NCBI GenBank assembly: GCA_004431415.1
Contig: QPMI01000435.1
Location: 248,001 to 312,000, forward strand
Direction: 5' to 3'
Source of the DNA: Cyanophora paradoxa
Taxonomy: Eukaryota > Glaucocystophyceae > Cyanophorales > Cyanophoraceae
DNA: 64,000 nucleotides
A model generated the notes under the pieces. That model did no database searches, was not told where the DNA came from, and saw only the letters and a list, made by a program, of their open reading frames with translations. Numbering within the stretch: the first letter of the stretch is position 1; each line of letters opens with the position of its first letter. Shown here in pieces: positions 51,264 through 60,248 of this stretch. Made by a program: the position numbers and the translations under genes.

Positions 51264-51330
51264 GCCGAGTCCCGAGTCCAAGTTCCAGCCCATGACGGAA
51301 AACCCATGACGGAATTGTGACGCGTCCGCA
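51264..51330 (+). promoter_or_regulatory. CCATGACGGAA module, copy b
   Basis: GAGTCCCGAGTCCAAGTTCC followed by two CCATGACGGAA words and GACGCGTCCGC. Preceded by an ATTTTTTTACG run as in copy c. No plus-strand gene follows it directly, so it may be an orphan copy or part of a dispersed element. Confidence 0.5.
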
Positions 51331-51410
51331 ACCTCCGCAACCTTTCAGGTAAATGTCAGGTAACTTCAGGTTAATTAATTAAGCAAGCGCTAGCAAGCAC
51401 TAGCTAGATA

Positions 51411-52074
51411 TCACAGCTCTACCTTGCCCAAGTTGATGGTATCTAGCAAGGCCTGCTCCTCCAAGTCTGCACCACCACCGCCTCCCAGCGCTAGCGCTAG
51501 CTCGATACCGCCTCCGGCCTTGATCTCCCTTGGCTCCAGCCACCTGAGAGGCTCAGGCCACCTCCTCCTGGTGAAGCCGGTATCGTTGCTCTTGTCCAGC
51601 TTGAGGTAGCGGTAGGGCGCCGGCGCCGGCCAGTCCGGCCTGTGGCCGCTTGCCTCCTTGGCTATGTCCTTGGGCCTACGCGGTCGCAGGTCCGCCTTGG
51701 CCTTCGCCCTCTGCAGGGGCCCAGCGCCTTGAACTTCGGTGCCTTGGTCGCCGGCAGGGCCTTGGGCTGGGCTTCTGGGCTTCTGCATCTTCACCGCCTT
51801 GGGCTTCGGCATCCTTGGCTGCTTCGATTTCGGCATACTTCTTGCTCATAAATGAGAAAAGCGCCTCAAAGTCTGCCTTTATCTCCTCCTTGGACCAGGA
51901 TGTCATCTGATCCGGGTCACCTGAGAACGGCGCATCGAACGCCACGTGGAGCGATTTGCAGGCCTGGGCAATCATTGGCTCGGGCCATGCCAGCTCGATC
52001 AGCTGAAGGTAGATGTTGAGGGCCTTGTCGAGCTTGGCGCCCTGGGAGACCAGCTGGGAGATGGCGGGCTCCAT
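51411..52074 (-). CDS. Unknown charged protein (one frameshift)
   Basis: ATG 52074 (MEPAISQLVSQGAKLDKALN) follows a CATTTTCTGATG box. The first frame is helical and acidic to about KKYAEIEAAKDAEAQ near 51830. A second frame then carries KAKADLRPRRPKDIAKEASG and WPAPAPYRYLKLDKSNDTGF to the stop at 51411. A single-base shift within the Ala/Glu/Gln-rich repeat would join them. The family is unknown. Confidence 0.5.
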
Positions 52075-52119
52075 GGTGGTAGACTAGCATCAGAAAATGG
52101 CGCCAAGTTCGAATCTATT

Positions 52120-52222
52120 TTTTACCGGGAGAGTTTGGGCCCGAGTCCCAGGTCCAAGTTCCAGCCCATGACGGAAAAACCCATGACGGAATCTTTCGCG
52201 TCCGCGTCACTTCTCCCCCCCC
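52120..52222 (+). promoter_or_regulatory. CCATGACGGAA module, copy c
   Basis: Like copy b, with ATTTTTTACCGGGAGAG, GAGTCCCAGGTCCAAGTTCC, two CCATGACGGAA words and a C-rich run. It precedes the palindrome and promoter of the 52334 gene. Confidence 0.55.
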
Positions 52223-52228
52223 CCTCCT

Positions 52229-52275
52229 CAGGTGAGCGCTCACCTGAACCTCACCTGAACGGCCTCTATAAGCAC
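52229..52275 (+). promoter_or_regulatory. Putative early promoter: 18-bp palindrome, CACCTGAAC repeats and TATA-like box
   Basis: CAGGTGAGCGCTCACCTG (52229-52246) is a perfect palindrome. It is followed by another CTCACCTGAAC and by CTCTATAAGC about 60 bp before ATG 52334. Related CACCTGA or GTCAGGTG words precede the next two genes (about 52651 and 53052). This differs from the ATTTTCT box of the virion genes and may mark an early class. Confidence 0.5.
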
Positions 52276-52333
52276 GCGGCACGCGGCGTTCCCCTCACAC
52301 TCTCAATCTCTCTCAACGCAACCAGCAAGCAAC

Positions 52334-52621
52334 ATGGCCCTTGTTGCCCAGTTCTTCGTCGAGGAATACACCGTGCGCGTGATCGGCGAGCCTCGCCCCC
52401 CCCTCAGGCCGCTCCCTCGCCTACACCGTGCGATCTCTCCCTCAGGCCGCTCCCTCGCCTACACATTCTTTGAGGGGTATCAGTGCAACATCTGGGTCTT
52501 GCGGAGGCAGATGGGCTCCCCCCAGATGAAGGTCGATCAGCTGCACCAGCAGTGCGGCTACCCCTTTAGCCTTGACGATAGGATGATTTCCTTTGATCTT
52601 GATGGCTCTGTATCCCTCTGA
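52334..52621 (+). CDS. Small unknown protein with internal duplication
   Basis: A 95-residue protein from ATG 52334 (MALVAQFFVEEYTVRVIGEP). The bases CCCTCAGGCCGCTCCCTCGC occur twice, 37 bp apart (about 52402 and 52439), so the PLRPLPRLHRA/PSGRSLAYTF region is a recent duplication read in two phases; the second is probably the ancestral one. The C-terminal part (FEGYQCNIWVLRRQ) is intact. Function is unknown. Confidence 0.5.
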   Translation: MALVAQFFVEEYTVRVIGEPRPPLRPLPRLHRAISPSGRSLAYTFFEGYQCNIWVLRRQMGSPQMKVDQLHQQCGYPFSLDDRMISFDLDGSVSL

Positions 52622-52724
52622 AATTGAACGCGTGTTTCTGACTTCGTCTGAAGCTCACCTGACGCGGGCCTTAAGAGGGGCACGGGCCTCGGTTCCTCAC
52701 ACTTAACCGTAAGCCAACGAGAGA

Positions 52725-52972
52725 ATGTGCGCCCCAAGTACTTCACCTGCTGCCTGACCTTCGGCATCTTCGAGTACGAGGCCATGGAAGAGGATCTGGA
52801 CGAGAACGGCGAGATCTGCTTCAACTACTGCAGGCTGCTGCGCAACATCTCGCTGGAGTGCCGCAAGGGCGACTGCTTCCAGCACATCATGCTCAATCCC
52901 GCCAAGAACGAGATCACCCTGTACGCCGTCGCCTGCCCAGCGCCAGATTTAGACTCTCGAATATTCGCGTAG
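52725..52972 (+). CDS. Small unknown protein (one frameshift after the start)
   Basis: ATG 52725 would enter the good frame only if one C were added to the CCCC at 52731-52734. That frame reads KYFTCCLTFGIFEYEAMEED and CRLLRNISLECRKGDCFQHI to the stop at 52972. It is weakly similar in layout to the preceding protein. Upstream lie AATTGAACGCGTGTTT and CACCTGA words. Confidence 0.45.
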
Positions 52973-53116
52973 CCGCGATCGAAGCCCTTCCCTCCCCAGT
53001 GAGACGAATTGAACACGTGTTTTACCTGAATCACCCGAGCGCTCAGCTGAAGTCAGGTGGGGCGCCCTTTAAATATTTTCTAGCGCTAGGCTGATCGCAC
53101 ACTAAGCTCAGACAAC

Positions 53117-53899
53117 ATGGCCACCGTCCGCAACGCCAACGAGATCGACCCCGCCAAGCTCGCCTTCGAGATCGACGCCACCGGCCGCATCAAGGCCAAG
53201 TACGACGGCCTGCAGGGCCTCATGATGTACGCGCCGCCCATGGTCACCATCAACCCCTGCATCAACACAGAGCAAGGCAAGGCGTGGAGCGACGAGAAGA
53301 AGGCCTTCGTCATGGAAGAAAACGGCGGATTCTACACGCTGGACCTCACCGATCTCAGCGCCGTCGACGGCCAGACGAACCCCGCCGCGGACGAGTTCCT
53401 CAAGCTGCTCGAGGCCCTGGACGCGAAATTCTGCGAGTTCGTGCAGCAGAACCAGGCCAAGCTCAAGGTCTCGCCCGGCCGCTCCCTCTCCAAGGACCAG
53501 ATCTCGGTGCTGCAGACCCCCAGCGTGCGCATCAAGGTCGACAAGGAGTCGGGCCAGGCCTTCTACAAGTACCTCAACATGCGCATCCGCACCCAGACGA
53601 TGGCGGGCAAGCGCAAGACCATCCCCGTCGTCGACATGTCCAACTACCTCATCACCGAGCGCGCCACCATCGGCACCGGCGACCTGGTGGCCGCCCTCGT
53701 CAAAATCGACACCGCCTACGCCATCCCCGAGGGCAAGTTCGGCCTCAAGTGGTCCTTCCTCGCCGTGCAGCAGTGCAAGGTCGGCGCCTTTCGCTTCGCC
53801 GGGCGCGCCCCCGAGCTGGCCTTCAAGCCCTACGACAACGAGGCCGATTTCGAGCCCTACCTAAACCCCGAGTCTATGTACGCAGCCCCCATGCAGTAG
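53117..53899 (+). CDS. Possible single-stranded DNA-binding protein
   Basis: An intact 260-residue protein from ATG 53117. The C-terminal half (KYLNMRIRTQTMAGKRKT, VVDMSNYLITERATIGTGDL, YAIPEGKFGLKWSFLAVQQC) has the strand pattern of viral OB-fold ssDNA-binding proteins, a recalled resemblance. The promoter has a GTCAGGTG word and TTTAAATATTTTCTAG. It clusters with two other plus-strand genes of probable early class. The assignment is tentative. Confidence 0.4.
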   Translation: MATVRNANEIDPAKLAFEIDATGRIKAKYDGLQGLMMYAPPMVTINPCINTEQGKAWSDEKKAFVMEENGGFYTLDLTDLSAVDGQTNPAADEFLKLLEALDAKFCEFVQQNQAKLKVSPGRSLSKDQISVLQTPSVRIKVDKESGQAFYKYLNMRIRTQTMAGKRKTIPVVDMSNYLITERATIGTGDLVAALVKIDTAYAIPEGKFGLKWSFLAVQQCKVGAFRFAGRAPELAFKPYDNEADFEPYLNPESMYAAPMQ

Positions 53900-53952
53900 C
53901 TCGGACGAATAAATTGTGAATTTTTGGTGCAATTGATTACAAGCTTTTACAC

Positions 53953-54755
53953 TCAAAGGCCGTTGAACTTGCCGCCCACCGCCTTGGGCTCCGCCGCCGT
54001 CGAGGCCGCCGCCTCCGTCACCTCCTTCATCACCTCCGGGTTCGCGTTCGCCGCGTGCACCGCCAGCACCGTCTGCACCAGGGCCATCCCCAGGCGCGCC
54101 TCGGGCCCCAGGGTCACGTAGCGCGAGTACTTAATCACCAGCTCCTCTAAGATCGGCTGCACCTGGTCCATCGAAGAGAGCGTCGCCTGCCCGAGCCCGT
54201 CGAGCTTCAGGCCGATCGGATCGTACGCCTTGTTCAGGTGCTCCAGCGAGTGCATGCCCGCGATCAGAAAGAGGCGCGCCGCCTCCAGCGAACCCCGCGT
54301 GCTCAGCTCGCGCTGAATCTCCTCGTACTCTTCCTTCAGCTCGTCCAGCGGCGTCGCCAGGCTCAGCTTCTTCGTGGACGTAAGCTCGCCCCCGAACGAG
54401 CGCCTGTACTGCGCGATCTGCCGCAGAACCTGCTTCTTCTCGTCCACGTCCACCTGCGCCTCGTCGCGCGGCCTCTCCTGCAGGTCGATCCCAGCGCCTT
54501 CTTCACGCTCTGCTCCTTCTTCTTCGTCATTTCGATGTGCTCCTGCACGCTGAAGCTCGCCCCCTTGCTCGGCGCCGTCGGCGGCACCGTGGGCCCGTCG
54601 CCCGGCAGCGCCGTCTTGTCGGCCTTCGGCGCCTTCTCGCCCTTTTCCTTGCCCTCCTTCGCGGGGCGGCCCTTCTTCCGGGGCTGCGGGATTCCCACGG
54701 GGTTCGGCCCGTCCACGGCCAGCGCCTCGAAGCCAAGCATCGCCGAGGGGTCCAT
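53953..54755 (-). CDS. DUF5767-like nucleocytovirus protein (one frameshift)
   Basis: ATG 54755 opens MDPSAMLGFEALAVDGPNPV, a Lys/Pro-rich N-terminal region. After a one-base shift near 54480 the second frame continues to 53953 with EYEEIQRELSTRGSLEAARL, AYDPIGLKLDGLGQATL and ILEELVIKYSRYVTLGPEARL. The FDPxGLxLDG...ELxxKY...PExRL order recalls the DUF5767 family of giant viruses, thought to be virion components. A TATTTCTAAGGGG box lies upstream (54773-54780). Confidence 0.5.
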
Positions 54756-54784
54756 CCTTTACGCCTGCCCCTTAGAAATATTTT

Positions 54785-55114
54785 TCACTCCGAGGTCAGC
54801 TCGACGAAGAGCTCGATGTAAAGCCAGAGCTTTTCGCGCAGCTCGGGCCCGCTGCCGTAGAATAGCGAGCGCACGGCCGAGGCGTACTCCTGCGGCAGCC
54901 TCTCGAAAACCGAGTCGTCCTTCGCCTTGATCAATTCCGCCTCCGCGTTGATGTGCCTCCTGAACAGAACGATGACCGCCGTGGCCCCTATGCCGCGCAG
55001 CGACTGGATCTGCGCCCGCACCCCGGGCTCCTTGGCCTCCGGCTCCAGCAGGTCGAGGAAGCGGCCCCAGCGCGCCTCGATCTGCTCGCCCAGCGTCGCC
55101 TCCGTCGCAGCCAT
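54785..55114 (-). CDS. Unknown helical protein
   Basis: A 109-residue protein from ATG 55114, intact, with a TAATTTCTGAGG box at 55130-55139. Helical, with RWGRFLDLLEPEAKEPG, ATAVIVLFRRHINAEAELIK and REKLWLYIELFVELTSE. Part of the minus-strand virion block between the DUF5767-like and 55137 genes. Confidence 0.6.
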   Translation of the reverse strand: MAATEATLGEQIEARWGRFLDLLEPEAKEPGVRAQIQSLRGIGATAVIVLFRRHINAEAELIKAKDDSVFERLPQEYASAVRSLFYGSGPELREKLWLYIELFVELTSE

Positions 55115-55136
55115 GTGCTCGCGTGGGCCTCAGAAA

Positions 55137-56258
55137 TTACTGACCGAGTCGGAGCGCCTGGGCTGCTTGGTCGAACATCTCCGCCTTCCGGGCGTTCGTT
55201 TCCGCAAGCATGGCAATCTGGTTGTTCTCCGTGTTCCGGACGATGGACTGGAAGGCTGTCTGAATTGCAGTCTGCGATGCAGCGGACATACCTGCCACCG
55301 TTCCTTTAGCGCGGAGCTCTAGCATGCGTCCTTTCTGGAACGGCGTGGCAAGTTGATTGCCCTGCAGCGCAGGGAGCGGGTTGACGACGCGGGGCAGCAG
55401 GTTCTGGTCCGCGTAAGGCATGGCCGTCGGCAGGGCCGGGCCGCGCGTCCCCGGCTGATCGAGGAGCATCGCCCCAAACGGATTGCCCCGGCTGAAGTCC
55501 ACGTCGTTGCGGCCGTAGGGCTTGTTGACGGCGCTGCTGATGTTGGCCGTCTGCGCGTTGAACATGGGCGATAGATCGGGGGTGTAGCCCGCGCGCAGCC
55601 CCTGGGGGTTCGCCTCCGTCTGCCCGTAGCGGCCGGCCGGCCCGAGCAGGTTCTCCTTCTCGATCTCTTCCATCGTCTTGATCCAGCCGCGCTCGCGCGC
55701 CCACTTCATGACGAGATCATCGTAGTTCATCGGGAAGAAAACCTTCTGGTACTTGTCGAAGCGCTGAATTTCGATATCCTGCTCGATCATGTTCGTAATT
55801 CGCTCCAGCAGCTCGGGGTAATATTCCTCGAGCATTTTGGCGACGCCCGGCTGCTTCAGGTCGAAGGCCGTCATCGCCCACTGGTCGAAATCGCGAATCA
55901 TGATTTCCTTCCGCAGGCTGAACGCGTTCTCCACGTCCTCCTCGTTGATCGTGCGACGGGGTTCGCGTTCTGCAGCTGCTGTCGGATGCCCATCCGCATC
56001 AGCTTCTCCATCGAGGGCGTGTACTTCATCGCGGGCAGGGTCTTCGTTTCCCCCCGCTGAGCCCCAGGCCCGCGCCTTGTCCTCGGGCGTGTAGACGTCT
56101 GCCTTCGTTCCATCTACGACGGGCACCTCGGGCATGATCGTGCCCGGAAGGAACTTGTTCACGATGCCGTCCATGTCGGCCTTCAGGTCGTTCTTCAGCG
56201 CCTGGCGCTGCTTCTTAGAGCCCTCCCCAATGTCCATCATAGAGTGGCCCTTCGTCAT
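55137..56258 (-). CDS. Unknown virion-block protein (two compensating frameshifts)
   Basis: A 373-codon frame from ATG 56258. Between about 55970 and 56080 a different frame (MKYTPSMEKLMRMGIRQQLQ) looks more protein-like than the main one (DEVHALDGEADADGHPTAAA). Two opposite single-base shifts probably occur there. The middle domain (MIRDFDQWAMTAFDLKQPGV and a following YYPELLERITNMIEQDIEIQ) is well ordered. The C-terminal third is Gln/Asn/Ala-rich, like capsid-associated proteins. It lies directly downstream of the capsid gene. Confidence 0.55.
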   Translation of the reverse strand: MTKGHSMMDIGEGSKKQRQALKNDLKADMDGIVNKFLPGTIMPEVPVVDGTKADVYTPEDKARAWGSAGGNEDPARDEVHALDGEADADGHPTAAAEREPRRTINEEDVENAFSLRKEIMIRDFDQWAMTAFDLKQPGVAKMLEEYYPELLERITNMIEQDIEIQRFDKYQKVFFPMNYDDLVMKWARERGWIKTMEEIEKENLLGPAGRYGQTEANPQGLRAGYTPDLSPMFNAQTANISSAVNKPYGRNDVDFSRGNPFGAMLLDQPGTRGPALPTAMPYADQNLLPRVVNPLPALQGNQLATPFQKGRMLELRAKGTVAGMSAASQTAIQTAFQSIVRNTENNQIAMLAETNARKAEMFDQAAQALRLGQ

Positions 56259-56337
56259 CGTGCCTCGGTTAGGATCCCAGTGGGAAAATTTATTGGTTCA
56301 CATCGGCCTACCAAGCACACCCTGGCTAACAAGCAAT

Positions 56338-57706
56338 CTAATGGAAGCGGCGGTAGGCGCCGCCGTTGGTGAAGGTGATCTCGTTGTAGTAGCGGCAGTA
56401 GATGTCGGCCACGGGCTTGTCCGCGCCGTAGGTCTTGAGCGTGGTGAGCGTGAGCTCGATGGTCTTGAAGGCGCCCATGTCGAGGCCGCCGAACATCTTG
56501 GTGTTGTCGGCCACGTCCGTGCCGAAGGGGAGCGAGTAGATGAACTCCGTCCCGAACTGGCCCACGTTGCGGGGCTGGATGTCGCTGCTGTGCCCGTCGT
56601 GGGTCGCGAGGGTCGTGGGGCCGTGTCGTTGCCCGACCACGGGTGCGGGTGCAGCGCGTCGGCCACGTCGGCCGCCGCCGTCCCGTCCATCGAGGTCACG
56701 CCCCGCAGCAGCTCGAGGTGCTTGCGGGCGGGGGCGTGCGTGTGCTCCTTGTGCGCGATGGCCGTGCGCAAGAAGTGCGCGTCGTGGTTCGAGCTATCGA
56801 GCACCTTGATGTTGTCGCACTTCAGCTCGATCTTGTCGAGCGGGCGGAAGCGCCAGAAGTGCTCGCCGTTGTCGGTGTGCGGCTTGTCGCGCACCACGAT
56901 GATCAGCTCGTAGCAGATTCCGGTGAAGGGCAGGCGGATGGCCTTGCCGACTCGAACGAGACGTGGTAGTGCTGCACGTACTTGCCGGCCCACGTGAACG
57001 AGTTCGGGTGCAGCGCCAGCTCGCGCGAGTCGATGTGCACGTAGCGCAGGATGAGCTTGGTGTCCAGGCTGACGGTGCTCGTCAGGTTGGTGTTGGTGTG
57101 CAGGCCGCCGTCCACGAAGGAGGCCGTCACCTCCTTCTGCGAGGCGTACGTGATCTGCAGCTTCATGTCGTTTCCGGAGCAGCGGAGCTTGTGGAGCGGC
57201 ACGGCGAACTTTCGACCGTGGCCCGTCGCGATGCGAATCGGTATGTACAGCGTGTTCGGGGCCTTGCCCCGGCGGCGCAGCGGCTGGTGCGCCCAGAGGT
57301 TGTTCACCATGTCGACGTGCTGGACGACGGACTTGTCGTCCTCGAACTCGCCGTAGATGGCGTCGTAATGGCCGTCGTACTCGTGGATCAGCTGCGCGCC
57401 CACGAAGATCTTCACCTTCTTGAGCAGCACGTAGCCGGCCTTCGGGATGTAGAAGTGGTCCGCGTTCGTCAGCGCCGGCAGCGTCACCTTGAGCCAGGAG
57501 TCGTTGAACATCGGCGCCGAGTGCGGGATGACGATGTCGACGGTCTGGCTGAAGCTCACGCCCGACTGCACGGGGCTCACCTCGAGCACCTCGTCCACGA
57601 ACGGCATCGCCGTGTCGAAGGTCTCGTGCACGTGCACCGACGCGTCGGAGCTGCGCAGCGAGTGGTGCAGGGCGGTCGAGGGGGTGGAGATGAGCGCGGA
57701 AGCCAT
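56338..57706 (-). CDS. MCP: Double jelly-roll major capsid protein (two frameshifts)
   Basis: ATG 57706 opens the first barrel: VDIVIPHSAPMFNDSWLKVT and LPAL, then KVKIFVGAQLIHEYDGHYD, and PIRIATGHGRKFAVPLHKLR. After a one-base shift near 56950 the protein continues with GKAIRLPFTGICYELIIVVR and LDKIELKCDNIKVLDSSNH. A second shift near 56620 (missing C) leads to RNVGQFGTEFIYSLPFGTDV and ADIYCRYYNEITFTNGGAYR, ending at 56338. The order corresponds to nucleocytovirus-type capsid proteins (VTIPR...LEVTLPAL, INQ-type second barrel). Joined length is about 455 residues. An AAAATTTTCTC box lies 17-26 bp upstream. Confidence 0.75.
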
Positions 57707-57723
57707 GGTTTAGGGGTGCGTTG

Positions 57724-57733
57724 AGAAAATTTT
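57724..57733 (-). promoter_or_regulatory. Late-type promoter box of the capsid gene
   Basis: On the minus strand AAAATTTTCTCAACG lies just upstream of the capsid ATG. The same (A/T)ATTTTCT or ATTTCTA box precedes most genes of this element, 15-45 bp before ATG. Confidence 0.6.
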
Positions 57734-57745
57734 GTGGATGGGCGC

Positions 57746-58063
57746 CTATGCGTCCACAAACCTCCAAAATCGATGTCGGGTCCGTCCCCGAGAAATAATC
57801 TCGTAGCAGCTGCGCAGGCACGTTGGCAATAATCTGCCGGGCACGCCCTTGGCCGTGTGGTACCGGGAAATCGCAATTTCCGCGAAGCTCCCGAGGGTCT
57901 CGTCATTGTTTCCGAAGCGCCTCTGTATGTCTTTGAGCGCCTTGCTGTAGGCACCCTGGATCTTCGCGCTCTTTTGATCCTCAAACCACCTGCGCCGCTC
58001 CTCCGCGTCAGGGTTGCCCGCGAGAAACGCCGAAATCTGAGCTGCATCGGGCCGACGTCCCAT
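57746..58063 (-). CDS. Small unknown protein upstream of the capsid gene
   Basis: ATG 58063 (MGRRPDAAQISAFLAGNPDA) gives 105 residues, basic and helical, with RRRWFEDQKSAKIQGAYSKA and CLRSCYEIISRGRTRHRF. The frame is open further upstream to 58153. No family is recognised. Confidence 0.5.
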   Translation of the reverse strand: MGRRPDAAQISAFLAGNPDAEERRRWFEDQKSAKIQGAYSKALKDIQRRFGNNDETLGSFAEIAISRYHTAKGVPGRLLPTCLRSCYEIISRGRTRHRFWRFVDA

Positions 58064-58125
58064 CGCTGTTTGCGGGCGGGAGGGGCACGCTGGGGGCGCA
58101 CTGGGCCCTGCGGCGGGTGCCGGCA

Positions 58126-58535
58126 TCACCTCTCCCGTGGGCCAATGTCCCACCGGCGCCTGCGTGTGCGCTCGGCCGCCTCCTCGAGTGCCCGTTTACG
58201 TACCTCAAGCGTCGCCTCTGCCTCCATCACGTCCGCCTGCAGCCGCTCCGTCTGGATGAACTCCGAAACGGTCGCGAGCTCGCTTTCGGGGGCCGCATCG
58301 GCCGCCACGTCGGTGATCAGCTGTCTGCGCGCCTTGGCGAGGAGAGCCGCCCCTTTTGCGTTACGCAGCGCATCCAGCGACCCCAGCCGCGCCTCCCGGG
58401 ATTCGTCCGCGTCTAAGCCCTTCTTCAACTTGCGGTCTTTCGGCTTCGCGGACGATGCGGCGTACGTCGCCGGCGGCGCAGTCGGAACGCCCACGGCAGC
58501 CAGCGCCCCCTCACCGCGGCCTCTACCGTCGCCAT
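58126..58535 (-). CDS. Charged helical protein (one frameshift near the start)
   Basis: The main frame (58126-58494) opens without ATG. ATG 58535 (MATVEAAVRG) joins it if one base is added in the GGGGG run near 58508. The rest is strongly helical and charged (RLQADVMEAEATLEVRKRAL then EEAAERTRRRRW), suggesting a coiled coil. Function is unknown. Confidence 0.45.
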
Positions 58536-58539
58536 CTCG

Positions 58540-59147
58540 GCATCGGAAGGACCGGCCGCGGGCGCTCCCACGGATGTGCCCGGGCGGCCGGAGGGAAGCT
58601 TCGGGCGATGGAGCCGGGGTTGAAGGGCACTAGGAGGGGCGGCGGCTGTGGTTCGCCGCCACCGCCCCGCCGCCACCGCCCCGCCGCCACCGCCCCGCCG
58701 CCACCGCCCCGCCGCCACCGCCACCGCCCCGTCGCCTTCTGCGGGCCGTTCGCGCCTACCGGCAGCGCCTTCTGGATCAGCGCCTCCTTGGCGCCCCTCC
58801 GCGCATTCGGCCTCAGAGCGATGGCCCCGTTTTCATCGATGGCCGCGTTGTCCCTCTTTCTGATCCGCGCCTCCTGCTCCTTGCTCTCGGCGATCGTAAC
58901 GAGCTTGGTCATCGCGGCCGTCAGGCGCCGCATCTCGGCGCGCGTGTCCCTCAGCCGGCCCTCGTCGGGCCCGGCCCTCGTCGTCCGATCCGGGTGGCTC
59001 GGCCTGGGTGAACGGCTGCGAGGTGTTCCTATCCGCGTAGCTCTTCTTCTCCTCCGGTAGGTTTTCGCGCGCATAAATGCTCGTCGGTTTGAACTCCTCG
59101 CCGTTCACGATGTACTTGTAGTAGTAGTACGCGTCATCCAAGTTCAT
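58540..59147 (-). CDS. Unknown protein with minisatellite-coded tail (one frameshift)
   Basis: ATG 59147 (MNLDDAYYYYKYIVNGEEFK) reads to about AEPPGSDDEGRA near 58970, then another frame continues with RLRDTRAEMRRLTAAMTKLV and ARIRKRDNAAIDENGAIALR, with a basic Gly/Trp/Arg-rich tail coded by a 14-bp repeat. The exact end is uncertain because the tail overlaps the next gene. The 14-bp unit changes frame with each copy. Confidence 0.45.
58653..58731 (+). repeat. 14-bp minisatellite in coding region
   Basis: About five units of CCGCCGCCACCGCC on the plus strand, with a partial extra CCACCG near the end. The unit length is not a multiple of three. Confidence 0.85.
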
Positions 59148-59299
59148 GGGCCCGAGGTCTCGAGTCGCTTTTTGCGTTTCAAGAACTCTGTGATCTGGTC
59201 TTCCTTCGACTTGCAAAAATCGCGCACGCCTGGAGCATGGTCAAATTCTTACCGTCCACGTCGCACGCGCCGCGCCCCGCGCCTTTCGGTTCGTTTGAG

Positions 59300-59620
59300 T
59301 CACGGCGTCGATGCAAAGGCGGACTGGCCCATCAGCCAGGAGCGGAAGCCCTCCTCGTACTCCTCGTCCAGCCCGGACTCCATCTCCTTGAATTTGTTGA
59401 TGTAGTAGGCGTTGGCGATGGCCTGCGCCTCCACCTCTGCGAGCTTGTCGGTTTTCGCCCTATCCTCGACGCGCATCCCGTCGGAGCGGTGCAGCGCGGT
59501 TTTGGCCATCTGCTGAAAGTGCGCGTACTTGTCGCTCTCAAAGGGCGTGATGTGCGAGTCCCCGCCCCCCGGGACCGCCAGCACGTTGCGCGGCGCGAAA
59601 CGCGAGGCGAGCCCCCTCAT
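59300..59620 (-). CDS. Small unknown protein
   Basis: A 106-residue intact frame from ATG 59620. Helical middle (HFQQMAKTALHRSDGM, EVEAQAIANAYYINKFKEME) and a SWLMGQ segment. Its start overlaps the stop of the following upstream gene (59617). An AAAATTTCAAAG box lies inside that gene's end. Confidence 0.55.
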   Translation of the reverse strand: MRGLASRFAPRNVLAVPGGGDSHITPFESDKYAHFQQMAKTALHRSDGMRVEDRAKTDKLAEVEAQAIANAYYINKFKEMESGLDEEYEEGFRSWLMGQSAFASTP

Positions 59621-59895
59621 TTGCTCTTCTTAGGGGCTGGCTTTGAAATTTTATCGGTCTTGGCCTTGTCTTCCTTCCCGTCCTTCTTATCGGCCCCCTT
59701 CTTCCCCTGCTTCGTCGGGCGCATCGCCACGAATATTTCGCCGGGCGAGACGTCCTCGTACAGCGGCTTCGGCCCCTTAGGAAATTCGGGCGGCCCCTTC
59801 AGCTTCTCCTTCGCCTCCTTCACCTCGGCCTTGGTGGGCCGCTCCTGCCCGTTCGTGGGCGCCTTTTTCGCGGGCTTCTTTTGTGCCTCCGGCAT
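59617..59895 (-). CDS. Lysine-rich small protein
   Basis: A 92-residue protein from ATG 59895, rich in Lys, Ala and Pro in both terminal thirds (AQKKPAKKAPTNGQERPTKA; KQGKKGADKKDGKEDKAKTD), with an ordered middle GPKPLYEDVSPGEIFVAMRP. It looks like a DNA-binding or core-condensing virion protein. A TATTTTTCTGG box lies upstream. Confidence 0.6.
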   Translation of the reverse strand: MPEAQKKPAKKAPTNGQERPTKAEVKEAKEKLKGPPEFPKGPKPLYEDVSPGEIFVAMRPTKQGKKGADKKDGKEDKAKTDKISKPAPKKSK

Positions 59896-59897
59896 GT

Positions 59898-60236
59898 TTA
59901 CCCATCACCAGAAAAATATGGGTTGGCACCCCCGTACGTCTCGGGGAACTGCCTCTCCCACCTGCGCATGGCCGCGTCCCTCTGGTCGTCGAAGCTACGG
60001 TAGGCCGCGGCCCTCTGCCCCATCACGATTTGCCAGAGCCGTGCACGGACCTCGTCCTGCAGTCTGTACACCCAATCGCGAATGTTCTCGACGATATCCG
60101 TCGGCAGCGTGGCCAACCCCGCCTTGATCTCGGGTACATCCGTGGGATCCTCTTCGAGCGTAAGCTTCTGCATGCGAGCGCGCAGCATCTCAATTTGCGT
60201 ATCGATTGGGGCCCAATAAGGGATAGATCGAGACAT
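59898..60236 (-). CDS. Small helical protein with LP..IVE.I.DW segment
   Basis: A 112-residue intact protein from ATG 60236, with a TAATTTCTCAGTG box near 60251-60262. The segment ATLPTDIVENIRDWVYRLQD resembles the LP...I...W region of proteins A1 and A2 at the left end of this element, so it could be a distant third member. Function is unknown. Confidence 0.55.
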   Translation of the reverse strand: MSRSIPYWAPIDTQIEMLRARMQKLTLEEDPTDVPEIKAGLATLPTDIVENIRDWVYRLQDEVRARLWQIVMGQRAAAYRSFDDQRDAAMRRWERQFPETYGGANPYFSGDG

Positions 60237-60248
60237 CGGGGTACGGGG

